Program-made: the position numbers and the translations under genes | Notes under the pieces: model-generated | Seen by the model: the letters and a program-made list of their open reading frames with translations, nothing else | What the model was told of the DNA's origin: nothing | The model's database searches: none | Part shown: positions 44,952 to 55,866 of the stretch, in pieces | How the letters are laid out: each line of letters begins with the position of its first letter | Position numbering within the stretch: the first letter of the stretch is position 1 | Assembly (NCBI GenBank): GCA_023701385.1 | Contig: JAMPXC010000006.1 | Location: 40,616 to 104,615, forward strand | Origin: Pseudobdellovibrio sp. | Lineage (GTDB): Bacteria; Bdellovibrionota; Bdellovibrionia; Bdellovibrionales; Bdellovibrionaceae | Length of the DNA: 64,000 bases | Direction: 5' to 3'

Positions 44952-45686
44952 TTAAATGCTTTCTGAAAATCTTTGAACTTTTGAAGTGAAAAGGTCTTGG
45001 TGGTGCAGGTTAAAGCCCACATTTTGTGTTTGGGCTTTGGTAATACGGTCGATGCGAAATGAGCGGATATCGTTGCGTAAGTGATCCCAGGCGATAATAT
45101 ACCAAAACGGCCAACTTAAAAGTAGGTAGTGCGATTCGATATTTCTTTCGGTGATGTTGTTCTTGGCATCTTGGTAGAAAATTTTAATCACCTTCATATC
45201 AAAAAATGCCTCTTGCAAAACATTGCGCACATTAGAAGGTATTTCTGTGGGTTTTCCCAGAGTATCTGTTTCGGCTACTTCGGTGATTAAAACTCTTTTT
45301 CTGATCGATTGTAGTTTCTTACGATGCTCGTCGGGGAAAGATTGAAAAACTTTATCACGCAGTGATCTTACGTGAGTTAGTAACATCGGTGATTTTAATT
45401 TTTCCATCACCGCTAAAGATAAAATTAAATCTAACGATTCTTTGTGGTTGAGCTGTAAACGGCCTAAACCCCACTGGGCATTTAAACGCAAACCGCCGCC
45501 GCGCCCACGGTCGGCTTCAATCGGAATCCCTGAATTTTTAAGTTCATCAAGATCACGCATTAAGGTACGGTGACTCACTCGTAATTTTTTAGCGATGCTT
45601 TCAGTAGTGGAATGGTCTTCGCTCTTAAGGATTCCTAAGAGGCGGTCTAAACGTTGTTTCTTTGCGAGATAGGTACTTTTAGCCAT
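44952..45686 (-). CDS. HTH and WYL-domain transcriptional regulator
   Basis: The 244-residue protein has an N-terminal HTH_11/DeoR-type winged helix (KQRLDRLLGILKSEDHSTTESI, RVSHRTLMRDLDELKNSG) and a C-terminal WYL domain (HYLLLSWPFWYIIAWDHLR). WYL regulators sense small ligands, often in stress or catabolic responses. The frame extends to 45755. The ATG at 45686 follows GAAAG and gives the normal N-terminus MAKSTYLAKK. It is divergent from the GFA-domain gene and probably regulates it through the palindrome at 45701. Confidence 0.87.
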   Translation of the reverse strand: MAKSTYLAKKQRLDRLLGILKSEDHSTTESIAKKLRVSHRTLMRDLDELKNSGIPIEADRGRGGGLRLNAQWGLGRLQLNHKESLDLILSLAVMEKLKSPMLLTHVRSLRDKVFQSFPDEHRKKLQSIRKRVLITEVAETDTLGKPTEIPSNVRNVLQEAFFDMKVIKIFYQDAKNNITERNIESHYLLLSWPFWYIIAWDHLRNDIRSFRIDRITKAQTQNVGFNLHHQDLFTSKVQRFSESI

Positions 45687-45700
45687 AATTCTTTCTACAA

Positions 45701-45729
45701 ACAAATAGGACATATTATGACATATTTGT
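45701..45729. promoter_or_regulatory. Candidate operator between the WYL regulator and GFA genes
   Basis: ACAAATA (45701-45707) and TATTTGT (45723-45729) form a perfect inverted repeat. Between them two GACATAT copies lie in direct repeat with a 10-nt period. The site sits in the 92-nt gap between divergent genes, where an autoregulating repressor would bind. Confidence 0.5.
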
Positions 45730-45778
45730 GTCGATAATGAAAAGTATAAAGACACGAATTCAAGAAAGGAATTTTTAT

Positions 45779-46186
45779 ATGGCTGAAAAAACTTATCATG
45801 GCTCTTGCCACTGTGGTTCAGTAAAAATCAAAGCAAAAATTGATCTTACAAAAGAAACAGGTCGCTGTAATTGCACCTATTGCCGCAAAGTTCGCGGTTG
45901 GGGTGTGATTGTAAAACCAGAAGACTTTGAGCTTGTTTCAGGGGCTGAGAATTTGTCTGATTATCAGTTCGGGACTTTCAGTGCGCACCATTTGTTTTGT
46001 AAAACCTGTGGATGTCGCCCTTTTGGTAAAGGTTATGTTGAAGAGATGGGTGGGGATTATGTTTCTATCGCCTTATCTTGCCTTGAGGGTATTGAGCCTG
46101 AAGAATTAATTGCCGCACCAATCACTTATTACGATGGTTTAAATAATAATTGGTGGAATAAGCCCGCTGAGGTTCGTCATTTATGA
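45779..46186 (+). CDS. GFA-domain (CENP-V/glutathione-dependent formaldehyde-activating) protein
   Basis: The 135-residue protein has the zinc-cysteine pattern of the GFA family: GSCHCGSV, RCNCTYCRKV and FCKTCGCRPFG. The family includes glutathione-dependent formaldehyde-activating enzymes, but many members have unknown substrates. The frame extends to 45728. The ATG at 45779, 8 nt after AAAGGA, is chosen. It is divergent from the WYL regulator, which probably controls it. Confidence 0.87.
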   Translation: MAEKTYHGSCHCGSVKIKAKIDLTKETGRCNCTYCRKVRGWGVIVKPEDFELVSGAENLSDYQFGTFSAHHLFCKTCGCRPFGKGYVEEMGGDYVSIALSCLEGIEPEELIAAPITYYDGLNNNWWNKPAEVRHL

Positions 46187-46219
46187 GTGGCGCCCGTGGT
46201 CAAGCCTGGTTGGGGTTGT

Positions 46220-46239
46220 AAGCCCTAGCAATTGGGCTT
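46220..46239. terminator. Weak hairpin between the GFA gene and uvrB
   Basis: AAGCCC (46220-46225) pairs with GGGCTT (46234-46239) around TAGCAATT. No T run follows, so it is a weak terminator or a leader structure for uvrB, whose ATG is 14 nt downstream. Confidence 0.4.
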
Positions 46240-46252
46240 AACATATCATGTT

Positions 46253-48342
<2,090 letters not shown>

Positions 48343-48346
<4 letters not shown>

Positions 48347-50268
48347 GCAAATACGAAGAAGGTTTATTAAAAATTGAAACACTCAAAGAACTGGTCAGAG
48401 AATTTCCGACCCAGTCCGGCGTGTATTTAATGAAGTCGACGGTCGATAAAATAATCTATGTCGGAAAGGCTAAAAACCTTCGTAACCGTGTGCGCAGTTA
48501 TTTGTTAAACTCAGCCGATCATTCAGCAAAAACAAAAGCCTTAGTTCATAATATTGATAAGATCGACTACATCTTAACAAAGACAGAGGTTGAAGCGTTC
48601 TTACTTGAAGCTTCACTCATTAAAAAACATCGTCCGAAATATAATATTCGTCTTAAAGACGATAAGTCTTACCCTTATATTAAGCTTTCTTGGGGTGAGG
48701 ATTTTCCACGATTGTATTTAGCCAGAAAAGTTCATAAAGACGGGGCTCTTTATTTTGGGCCTTACACTTCAGGCGGCGCCGTGTGGGGAACGATTCGTTT
48801 TTTAAATCGAGTTTTTAAAATTCGTGATTGCACCGATCATATGTTTAAAACCCGCACGCGTCCTTGTATGACTTATCAAATCGGTCGTTGCACAGCACCT
48901 TGTGTGAAATACATCGCCAAAGAGGATTACCGCGAAGAAGTTGAAGGCGCTAAAGACTTCTTAAAAGGCCGTAGTAAAAAAGTAATTAAAGATATCGAAT
49001 CCCGTATGATGACTGCGGCGAACGAAGAAAAATTTGAAGTGGCAGCTAAACTTCGTGATTCAATGTGGTCGGTTAAAAATATTCTCGAAAAACAATCGGT
49101 TATTAATGATGCGCAAGACACTGATCAGGATATTATCAGCTTTCACGGTGATAGCCGTGGTGTGGTAGTTGAAACGCTGCACGTGCGTTCAGGCCGCGTA
49201 ATCGGAGCAAGACCGCATTATCTTGGGGGTTTAGATATCACATCACCTGATGAGTCCGTGGTTGAATGGTTTACCTCGTTCTTAAATCAATACTACGAAG
49301 ATAACTTTATTCCGGACGAGATTTTAACTGTGATTGATCTGGGCGGGGATTTAAATAAGTTATTACACGACGTTTTACACGAGCGTTCAGGTAAAGAAGT
49401 GGTGATTCGTTATGGCCACGATCAAAAAGCCCAGAAACTTTTAGAAATGGCTGAACAAAATGCCAAAGCGCATTTTGAAAAATTAGTTTCTAAAGAAGAA
49501 GAAAAATTAAAAGGCTTAAACGAAATTAAGACTAAACTTCATTTAACGAAAATTCCACAGCGCATTGAATGTTTTGATATTTCGCACTTTCAAGGTGTTG
49601 AAACTGTAGCCAGCCAAGTTGTCTTTGAAGAAGGTCGTCCAAGCAAAGATCATTACCGTAGGTACATTATTAAAACCGTTGAAGGTGTTGATGATTTTAA
49701 ATCCATGTACGAAGTTTTATCGCGTAGGTTTAAACACACTGAATATGAAGACCCCGATTTATTAGTGGTCGATGGTGGTAAAGGCCAACTTTCGCAAGCT
49801 GTTCGTATTTTACAAGAAATCGGCAAAACAAATATTCCGGTTGTTGGTTTAGCTAAAGCCAGAACGCAAGCTGACTTTAAAGCTGAAGAAGTTGAATCAA
49901 CCGAAGAAAGATTTTTTCTTCCAGGTCGTTCAAACCCGGTCACTTTTAAATCTAATTCAGAAGCCTTGCATATCTTAACGGGCATTCGTGATGAAGCACA
50001 TAGATTTGCGATCACGTTTCATAGAAAACGTCGTGAAGAGCGCAGTTTATCGAGCGAGTTAGATGCAATCACTGGTCTTGGTGAAAAACGTAAAACGTTA
50101 TTGCTTAAAGCGTTTCCGTCGGTTGAAGCCATCAAAGAATCTGATGTTGAAACAATCGCGGCACTTAAAACTTTTAATCGGGTGTTAGCAGAAAGAATTT
50201 TGATTCACTTAAATTCAGACGAGCCTGACAGTGAAACTGCAGACTCGACCGAAGTAACAGATGATTAG
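48343..50268 (+). CDS. uvrC: Excinuclease ABC subunit C
   Basis: The 641-residue nuclease has an N-terminal GIY-YIG domain ([21 protein letters not shown]), a UVR domain ([19 protein letters not shown]) and an RNase H-like domain ([32 protein letters not shown]). A C-terminal helix-hairpin-helix region ([16 protein letters not shown]) completes it. It incises DNA on both sides of the lesion. Its ATG overlaps the uvrB stop (ATGA), so uvrB and uvrC form a coupled pair. Confidence 0.96.
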
Positions 50269-50281
50269 AGTTATTGAATTG

Positions 50282-50296
50282 CGCGCCTTCGGCGCG
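50282..50296. terminator. GC-rich hairpin between convergent uvrC and the SLT-like gene
   Basis: CGCGCC (50282-50287) pairs with GGCGCG (50291-50296) around TTC. It is flanked by AT-rich DNA but has no true T run, so it is a possible two-way terminator. Confidence 0.45.
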
Positions 50297-50303
50297 GCTT
50301 AAA

Positions 50304-51047
50304 TTAAATCGTTTGAGGATTGCAAAGGCTTGAGCGCATTAAAGCTTTTTTGATGATTCCAGCTTTTTTCGCGTGGCCTTGAGGGCGTAAAACATCCCAG
50401 TAAGATTTAGGCGAGAATAATTCACCTTGGCGCACTTCAAACTGTTTTTCTAACATACCTAAAGTACATTTGCTTGCAGCAACTGGTTTACCAGCATCGC
50501 CTTTTTTGCAAAAGCCTTTACCACCATCATAAGCATCTTCTTTACCGCGGTGTAATTGGTAGTAACCGTAAACAGTTCCGTTTGGACCTTTAGTATTCGC
50601 TGTACGGCTGCAGCTACTTTCGAAGTGAGCCATTGCTGTTAAAATAAAAACCCATACGATAGATTTTTCTTTAACACTCATTTTTGAATATTTCGGGCAG
50701 TACTTAGCGCTTACTGAACCGCCTGAAGTTAAGTTATCAAGCTTAGAAGAGTTTTCGATAAAAATTCCTGATAAGGCGCGGCCGACATCTCCGGAAATCA
50801 TTTTTCCATCCATTAAAGCTACACACTCATCATTTACTTCAGTCGTAGATAGAGGGTACGACGTGTTGAATGTCATTTGTGCCGAATTCAATGCGTCTGC
50901 GAATTCTTCTAAGTAGCCTGGCATAGATAGATCTGTCATTCGGTCGTATTCTAAAGCTTCAGAAGCCGTAGTTGCTTTAGCGGTAATTGCCGAAGCGATC
51001 ACTGACATTACAAGTACGCCTGTTACGAAGAGAGAGTGTAGTTTCAT
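50304..51047 (-). CDS. Exported SLT-like (lysozyme-fold) protein
   Basis: The 247-residue protein has a signal peptide (MKLHSLFVTGVLVMSVIASAITAKA). The C-terminal region ILTAMAHFESSCSRTA followed by TVYGYYQLHRG resembles the lytic transglycosylase pattern, with a catalytic glutamate in HFESS and a downstream G-YYQ block. Several cysteines suggest disulfides. It probably acts on peptidoglycan. The match is by motif only, so the family is less certain than the export. An AAGGAG ribosome site is present. Confidence 0.65.
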   Translation of the reverse strand: MKLHSLFVTGVLVMSVIASAITAKATTASEALEYDRMTDLSMPGYLEEFADALNSAQMTFNTSYPLSTTEVNDECVALMDGKMISGDVGRALSGIFIENSSKLDNLTSGGSVSAKYCPKYSKMSVKEKSIVWVFILTAMAHFESSCSRTANTKGPNGTVYGYYQLHRGKEDAYDGGKGFCKKGDAGKPVAASKCTLGMLEKQFEVRQGELFSPKSYWDVLRPQGHAKKAGIIKKALMRSSLCNPQTI

Positions 51048-51219
51048 GGGGAACTCCTTATCTGTTTTTTAGAAATCTACATTTCAGTAACCAAATTAAA
51101 TAGATGTTATGATTTTTGACTCTGTAAAAAGGATCTGTAAAAAAAGTCGACGCTTTAAGCGATTATAGAGGTTTTGGCTCATATATTCGATTTGAGTGCC
51201 GAAAAGAGTCTTTGTAAAA

Positions 51220-51624
51220 ATGACAAAGGCGTTTTATACCTGTCATTCGAAGATGCAAGAATACGTGAAATATTTAAAAAATGTGTTGGGCGTAAGCCAG
51301 ATTTTAAAGTCAGACGAGGCTTTAAATTCAGCTTTAAAAATCACAGTGTGGGTTGAAAACTTCAACCAGTTCACAACCGAAGATCATACACTTTTAAATA
51401 ACATGTTAGCGGCGATGAAAATTCCTGCGCAGGATATGAAAGTCGAAGATCTTTCTTTAAAAGGGCAAAGCCAGTCTCCGATTGAGTTTGATCTGGTTTT
51501 AAATCCCGGGGCTTCAGAAAACCAAACATATTCGCCACAAGTCATGCACGCAAATAAAAATCTTAAAAGCGTAGCCTGGACCTTTCTCCAGCAGGTTATG
51601 CAAAAGTATAAATCATTAAGCTAG
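51220..51624 (+). CDS. Hypothetical protein, 134 residues
   Basis: Not recognised. It is a soluble protein without a signal sequence, opening MTKAFYTCHSKMQEYVKYL. It has alternating helix and strand segments, including LKITVWVENFNQFTTEDH and a conserved-looking PAQDMKVEDLSLKG. A GTG at 51196 would add eight residues. The ATG at 51220 is preferred though its ribosome site is weak. It may be co-transcribed with the SpoIID-like gene 75 nt downstream. Confidence 0.55.
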   Translation: MTKAFYTCHSKMQEYVKYLKNVLGVSQILKSDEALNSALKITVWVENFNQFTTEDHTLLNNMLAAMKIPAQDMKVEDLSLKGQSQSPIEFDLVLNPGASENQTYSPQVMHANKNLKSVAWTFLQQVMQKYKSLS

Positions 51625-51698
51625 ACCCACGGCCAACTCTTCAGCCGGTAGGCTAAAAATTCCTAGTCGTTTAGACAGAGTCCTTGGTCAAATAAAGC

Positions 51699-52724
51699 AT
51701 GGTTTTTAAGAGTGCTTATTTTAGTCGTGCGCTTTCAGCACAACTTATTGTTACATTGACTTTAACTTTGTTTGTTTCGGCTCAGGTCTTGGCACAGAAC
51801 GGTTCTGAATTTTCTCAAGTGCGTGTGCGCATTCAAAAAGATCTTACCCAATACCCTAAAAATTTAACGGCTAACTTTGGCCCACACATTCGTAAATACG
51901 AAGTGGTTCATAAAGAAAACGGAAAGTTCGACGTGGTCGAAGTGGTTCCGCTCACGCATTATTTAGCGGGAGTAGTTTCTAAAGAGATGCCTTTGGCGTG
52001 GCCTGCTGAGGCGCTAAAGGCACAAGCCGTAGTGGCTCGTTCGTATTTATTTACCCGCATGAGTGAACGTCGCGATAAATTGTTTCATGTCGAAAATGAT
52101 CAGATGGATCAGGTTTTTGAGTGGACTGATTCAGCCAAAGCTTATCAAGTTGTCTTAGCCACTGATGATGTGGTTCTTTCATCAAACAAAAAAGTGGTTA
52201 AGACATTTTATCATTCTGATTGTGGTGGGCAAACAGTGCCTGCAGATAAAGTGTGGATCGGTGCTGTGGACTTAGGAACAACGCAAGATCCATGGTGTGG
52301 AAATCGCAGCAGCAATCAGTGGAGTTTTGCAGTTCCTACTTCGGAGTTCACCGCAGAAACTGCCGCTAAAGAGACTTTCGAGGCTGCGTACTTTAAGAAA
52401 AAACTTGTGCGCTTTGAAGACTGGAGCGTTCAGAAGCTTCGCCAAGTTTTTGGTTTTTCAAAAATTCGTTCTTCGCCTGATACCGTTGAAGTGAATGAAG
52501 ACGTTGTTACCTTCACTGGGCGCGGGTTTGGCCACGGTGTGGGACTGTGTCAGTGGGGAAGTTTGTACATGGCGAAAAAGGGAAGAACCTACATGGACAT
52601 TTTGACGCACTATTATCCGAAAGCAGAAATTTTAAAAATTCAATCGCTGTTAATCAAAAATTACTTAACAAACAATGAAATCCCTAAGACGATAAACAAG
52701 ACAGGTATTATTTATAACAATTAG
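51699..52724 (+). CDS. SpoIID/LytB-domain peptidoglycan hydrolase
   Basis: The 341-residue exported protein has a hydrophobic N-terminus (LIVTLTLTLFVSAQVLA) and a SpoIID domain. Motifs are LAGVVSKEMPLAWPAEALKA (with the catalytic-type glutamate), QAVVARSYLFTRM, YHSDCGGQTVPADKVWIG and GRGFGHGVGLCQWG. SpoIID proteins are lytic transglycosylases acting on denuded glycan strands. The next gene overlaps its last base by its longest frame and encodes a carboxypeptidase, so the pair may act together on peptidoglycan. Confidence 0.88.
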   Translation: MVFKSAYFSRALSAQLIVTLTLTLFVSAQVLAQNGSEFSQVRVRIQKDLTQYPKNLTANFGPHIRKYEVVHKENGKFDVVEVVPLTHYLAGVVSKEMPLAWPAEALKAQAVVARSYLFTRMSERRDKLFHVENDQMDQVFEWTDSAKAYQVVLATDDVVLSSNKKVVKTFYHSDCGGQTVPADKVWIGAVDLGTTQDPWCGNRSSNQWSFAVPTSEFTAETAAKETFEAAYFKKKLVRFEDWSVQKLRQVFGFSKIRSSPDTVEVNEDVVTFTGRGFGHGVGLCQWGSLYMAKKGRTYMDILTHYYPKAEILKIQSLLIKNYLTNNEIPKTINKTGIIYNN

Positions 52725-52741
52725 TGGATAAGGAGATCCCG

Positions 52742-53608
52742 ATGTTAGAAGGAATCTTGGCTCTGTTTTTAATGCAAGGGGCACCGGCAGCAAACAAGTA
52801 CGATCAAGCTGTTACAAAATTAAATGAAATCGCAGCGACGAATCCCGCGCAAGCTCAAGTCATCACAATCGGTACAAACGATCAAGGTACACCTATTAAA
52901 GCCATCAAAATCGGAAACGGTGAAACGGCTTCTTTAGTAGTAGCTACTCACCATGGTAACGAATACGGTTCAACAGCCGTAGCTTTAGGTTTTGCAGAAA
53001 ACCTGGCAGCTAAACCGATCGAAGGACAAACAGTTTATATCATTCCTGTATTAAACGTAACAGGTTACAACCGCAACAGCCGCTACGAACAAAGCTTAAG
53101 TTCTTCAGTTGATGCTAACCGCGATTATCCATCTCCGTGTAAAACAGATAAAGCCTTCCGTTTAAAATCGACGAACGCTTTAGCTAACTTTATCGAAGAA
53201 AAAAATATTCAGATTTCGGCAACGCTTCACACGTACTGGCCAGCTGTTGTTTACCCATGGGGTATTTCAACAACTGATCTTTCAACGCCGTATGATGACA
53301 CTTACAAAAAGTTAGTAGCTGATGCGACGAAAGAAAGCCGTTATACAACGGGTAATAACACAGAAGTGTTATACGCAGCTGATGGAACATTCGAAGATTA
53401 CGCTTACTGGAAACATGGTATCTGGTCTTTATTATTTGAATTAGGTTTTTCACATGGACCAGACAATGTTGCGATCAAAAATATGATCGAAGTGAATAAC
53501 CCAGGTCTGCGCCGTTTCTTAGAAAACTCACCGAAAACGCGCGTGGCTAAGCATGATTTCTCGGGCCGCTGTGATGCCCGTATGCCTAAGAGAGTTTTCT
53601 TAGAGTAG
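52742..53608 (+). CDS. M14-family zinc carboxypeptidase
   Basis: The 288-residue protein has the M14 zinc site: HHGNEYGSTAVA (HxxE), VDANRDYP and the later ligand histidine in SATLHTYWPAVVYPWG. A catalytic-type glutamate lies in LLFELGFSHG. Members trim peptides or peptidoglycan stems. The N-terminus is weakly hydrophobic (MLEGILALFLMQGAPA) and may direct export. The ATG at 52742 lies 6 nt after AAGGAG; the longer frame from 52724 overlaps the SpoIID gene. Confidence 0.86.
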   Translation: MLEGILALFLMQGAPAANKYDQAVTKLNEIAATNPAQAQVITIGTNDQGTPIKAIKIGNGETASLVVATHHGNEYGSTAVALGFAENLAAKPIEGQTVYIIPVLNVTGYNRNSRYEQSLSSSVDANRDYPSPCKTDKAFRLKSTNALANFIEEKNIQISATLHTYWPAVVYPWGISTTDLSTPYDDTYKKLVADATKESRYTTGNNTEVLYAADGTFEDYAYWKHGIWSLLFELGFSHGPDNVAIKNMIEVNNPGLRRFLENSPKTRVAKHDFSGRCDARMPKRVFLE

Positions 53609-53618
53609 TCGTGGTCTC

Positions 53619-54470
53619 TTGAACTCTCAGAATCAAAAAGTTTTATTTATTACCGGAGTCAGCAGTGGTATTGGTTTTGCCACCGCTGATTTTTATTTAA
53701 AGGCTGGCTGGTTCGTGATCGGCACTTACCGCAAAACAAAAGACGGTGAGTATTTCAAAAACAATTTTTCTAAAAATTTCTTAGGCATTGAAGTCGACCT
53801 TACCGACTACGCCAAAGTAGATCAGATTCCTGAGACTTTAAAACAAAATAACGTCAGTCATGTCGATGCCTTAGTAAACAATGCGGGTGTGGCTTTAGCA
53901 GGGCCTGCCGAGTATCAAAGTTTTACAGAGTTTCAGAACATTATTAATATTAATGTGATTGCCGTTTTTAAAGTGACGCAGATTATTTTACCGCTTTTAA
54001 AAAAATCTAAAATCGGGGCGCGCATCGTAAATATTTCGTCGGTTTCAGGAAAAAACGGAACGCCATTTTTAGGCGGTTACTGTGCCAGTAAACACGCCAT
54101 TGAAGGTTTTTCTGAATCTCTTAGACGTGAATTAAATCTGTACGGTATGAAAGTTTCAATCGTTGCTCCGGGGTCAATTAAAACGCCGATTTGGGGTAAA
54201 GGTTTCGATGCCGTAGCCCGGGCTTTTGATTCAACAGAATACAAAGATTCTTTTCGTAAATTTTTAGCTTTTGCCAGCAGTGAAGTAGACCACGCTTTAC
54301 CCGTAGAAACTGTTGTTTACGATATCAATCACGCTCTGACAAACGCTTCGCCGAAGCTAAGATATGCGCCAGTTCCGCGTAAGTTTCAGAACTGGTATTT
54401 ACCGAAACTTTTTCCGTTAAAAATCTACGATTATTTGACCTGCAAAGCCCTCGATTTAAATAAGAAATAG
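53619..54470 (+). CDS. Short-chain dehydrogenase/reductase
   Basis: The 283-residue SDR-family protein has the NAD(P)-binding motif ITGVSSGIGFATADFY, LVNNAGVALAGPAEY, the catalytic serine in RIVNISSVSGKNG and the YxxxK motif YCASKHAIEGFSESL. PGSIKTPIWGKG follows. The arginine- and lysine-bearing stretch after strand 2 (GTYRKTKDGEY) suggests NADP. The substrate is unknown; the proline- and basic-rich C-terminus (RYAPVPRKFQNWYLPK) is reminiscent of retinol- and lipid-acting SDRs. It starts at a TTG with no clear ribosome site. Confidence 0.86.
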   Translation: MNSQNQKVLFITGVSSGIGFATADFYLKAGWFVIGTYRKTKDGEYFKNNFSKNFLGIEVDLTDYAKVDQIPETLKQNNVSHVDALVNNAGVALAGPAEYQSFTEFQNIININVIAVFKVTQIILPLLKKSKIGARIVNISSVSGKNGTPFLGGYCASKHAIEGFSESLRRELNLYGMKVSIVAPGSIKTPIWGKGFDAVARAFDSTEYKDSFRKFLAFASSEVDHALPVETVVYDINHALTNASPKLRYAPVPRKFQNWYLPKLFPLKIYDYLTCKALDLNKK

Positions 54471-54546
54471 GTTAATAAAATTAAGACTGTTTCATGTTGG
54501 TAGAATTTTAGACCTAGGACGCACCAAGAACTAGACCTCCATCCAG

Positions 54547-54574
54547 TAAATTAGTGAGTAACCAGTGACGATAG
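54547..54574 (+). promoter_or_regulatory. Possible sigma-28-like promoter of the cNMP-EAL gene
   Basis: TAAATTAG (54547-54554) and GACGATAG (54567-54574) are 12 nt apart. Each matches the FliA boxes only partially (5 of 8 and 6 of 8). A normal leader with GAGGAAAG follows. Confidence 0.3.
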
Positions 54575-54595
54575 GATTGTTACGAGGAAAGCTCC

Positions 54596-55780
54596 ATGAG
54601 TACGTTAAAGAAACAAATTTCAATCGCTAAAGACACTGTTTTATTCAAACAGGGTGAGGCTGGCGATTGTGCATATGTTGTAGAGAGTGGAAAAGTCCTT
54701 GTTTACCTTGAAATCGATCAAAAAGTAATTCCGTTAACTCATATTAAAAAAGGCGAAATCTTTGGTGAGATGTCACTGATTGATTCTTTACCGCGTTCAG
54801 CGTCGGTCAAAGCTGTTGAAGATACTGTGCTTAATGTTGTGACGAAAGATCAATTGATCGAACGCTTTCAGGGTTCTGACCAGTTAGTTCAATTATTATT
54901 AAAAGTGATGATGAATCGTGTACGTAAAAACAACTCATCGCTGACTCACGGTAGTGAAGATAACATGAACCAAGACGACACCGTGATGGATGGTTTTGAA
55001 AATTTAAAATTCGAAAATCGTTTACAAGAAGCTTTGAACAACCAGGAATTTGAAATGTTCTATCAACCGATCGTGAACATGCAAGATTCAAAAGTGGTTG
55101 GCGCAGAAGCTTTAATCCGTTGGAAAGATCCAGTGATTGGTTACATCCAGCCGGATAAGTTTATCGACTTTTTAGAAAATTCATCTTTAATGGTTTCAGT
55201 AGGACACTGGATTTTTGAACGTTGTTTCCAGGATTTCCATAAAATCAAAGGTACGTTTGGCGACGATTTTATCATGAGTATCAATGTGAGCGGACGTCAG
55301 TTCACTCATCCTGATTTCTTAATGGATCTTGAAAAATTAACGTGGAAACACAAAGTAAATCCAAAAAATATCAAGTTAGAAGTGACTGAACGGGTCATGA
55401 TGAACGGTGTTGTGGCCATTGAAATTTTAGATCAGTGTAAAAACAAAGGTTTTCACATTTCGATCGACGATTTCGGAACTGGTTATTCAAGCTTACAATA
55501 TTTATCACAAATGCCTGTCAGTTATTTAAAAATTGATAAGTCATTCGTTTCAAAAGTGAATGCAGATCCAAAAGTACTCGCTGTTGTGAAGTCGATGGTC
55601 TTCATGGCGCAAGCCCTTGGTATGGATATTATTGCTGAAGGAGTTGAAACTTTAGCAGAGCGCGAGTCGTTATTGCAGTTAGGCGCTTACTATGCCCAAG
55701 GTTGGTTATACTCTAAAGCTTTACCACTAGATCTGTTCATGAAATTGCCTGTAGTGATCCTAAAAGAAAAAGCTGCGTAA
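54596..55780 (+). CDS. cNMP-binding domain plus EAL c-di-GMP phosphodiesterase
   Basis: The 394-residue protein has an N-terminal CRP-like cyclic-nucleotide domain (about 5-115; FKQGEAGDCAYVVESGKVLV, GEIFGEMSLIDSLPRSASV) and a C-terminal EAL domain (about 145-385). The EAL domain has the intact set GAEALIRWKDP, NVSGRQF, LEVTERVM, DDFGTGYSSLQYL, KIDKSF, EGVET and AQGWLYSKAL. It should hydrolyse c-di-GMP under control of a bound nucleotide. The PRSASV segment fits cAMP-type phosphate binding. A GAGGAAAG ribosome site precedes the ATG. A sigma-28-like pair lies upstream. Confidence 0.92.
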   Translation: MSTLKKQISIAKDTVLFKQGEAGDCAYVVESGKVLVYLEIDQKVIPLTHIKKGEIFGEMSLIDSLPRSASVKAVEDTVLNVVTKDQLIERFQGSDQLVQLLLKVMMNRVRKNNSSLTHGSEDNMNQDDTVMDGFENLKFENRLQEALNNQEFEMFYQPIVNMQDSKVVGAEALIRWKDPVIGYIQPDKFIDFLENSSLMVSVGHWIFERCFQDFHKIKGTFGDDFIMSINVSGRQFTHPDFLMDLEKLTWKHKVNPKNIKLEVTERVMMNGVVAIEILDQCKNKGFHISIDDFGTGYSSLQYLSQMPVSYLKIDKSFVSKVNADPKVLAVVKSMVFMAQALGMDIIAEGVETLAERESLLQLGAYYAQGWLYSKALPLDLFMKLPVVILKEKAA

Positions 55781-55825
55781 TCGGCTAAATAAAATCCCTA
55801 TAAATTAGACTTTCCGACAGCCCGT

Positions 55826-55850
55826 AAATCCTTAATTCTTATAAGGATTT
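55826..55850. repeat. Inverted repeat overlapping the giant-gene promoter
   Basis: AAATCCTTA (55826-55834) and TAAGGATTT (55842-55850) form a perfect 9-bp stem with a 7-nt loop. It covers the -35 box and spacer of the sigma-28-like promoter of the giant gene. It could be an operator or the terminator of the EAL gene (only four T follow). Confidence 0.55.
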
Positions 55851-55866
55851 TGCCGATAAAGTGCTT
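55833..55866 (+). promoter_or_regulatory. Sigma-28/FliA-like promoter of the giant repeat protein gene
   Basis: TAATTCTT (55833-55840), an 11-nt spacer and a perfect GCCGATAA (55852-55859) match the FliA promoter layout. Seven nt later comes the ATG at 55867, with no ribosome site, so the transcript is predicted to be leaderless or nearly so. Confidence 0.75.

Noticed and set aside
46187..46252. tRNA-like segment before uvrB
   Set aside because: A hairpin and a GGTTGGGG-like stretch are present, but no acceptor stem, anticodon arm or T arm could be folded.
53586..53605. MPKRVF shared by the end of the M14 peptidase and the extended start of the 51220 gene
   Set aside because: It is only a six-residue match, and the first copy lies upstream of the preferred start codon, so it is treated as coincidence.
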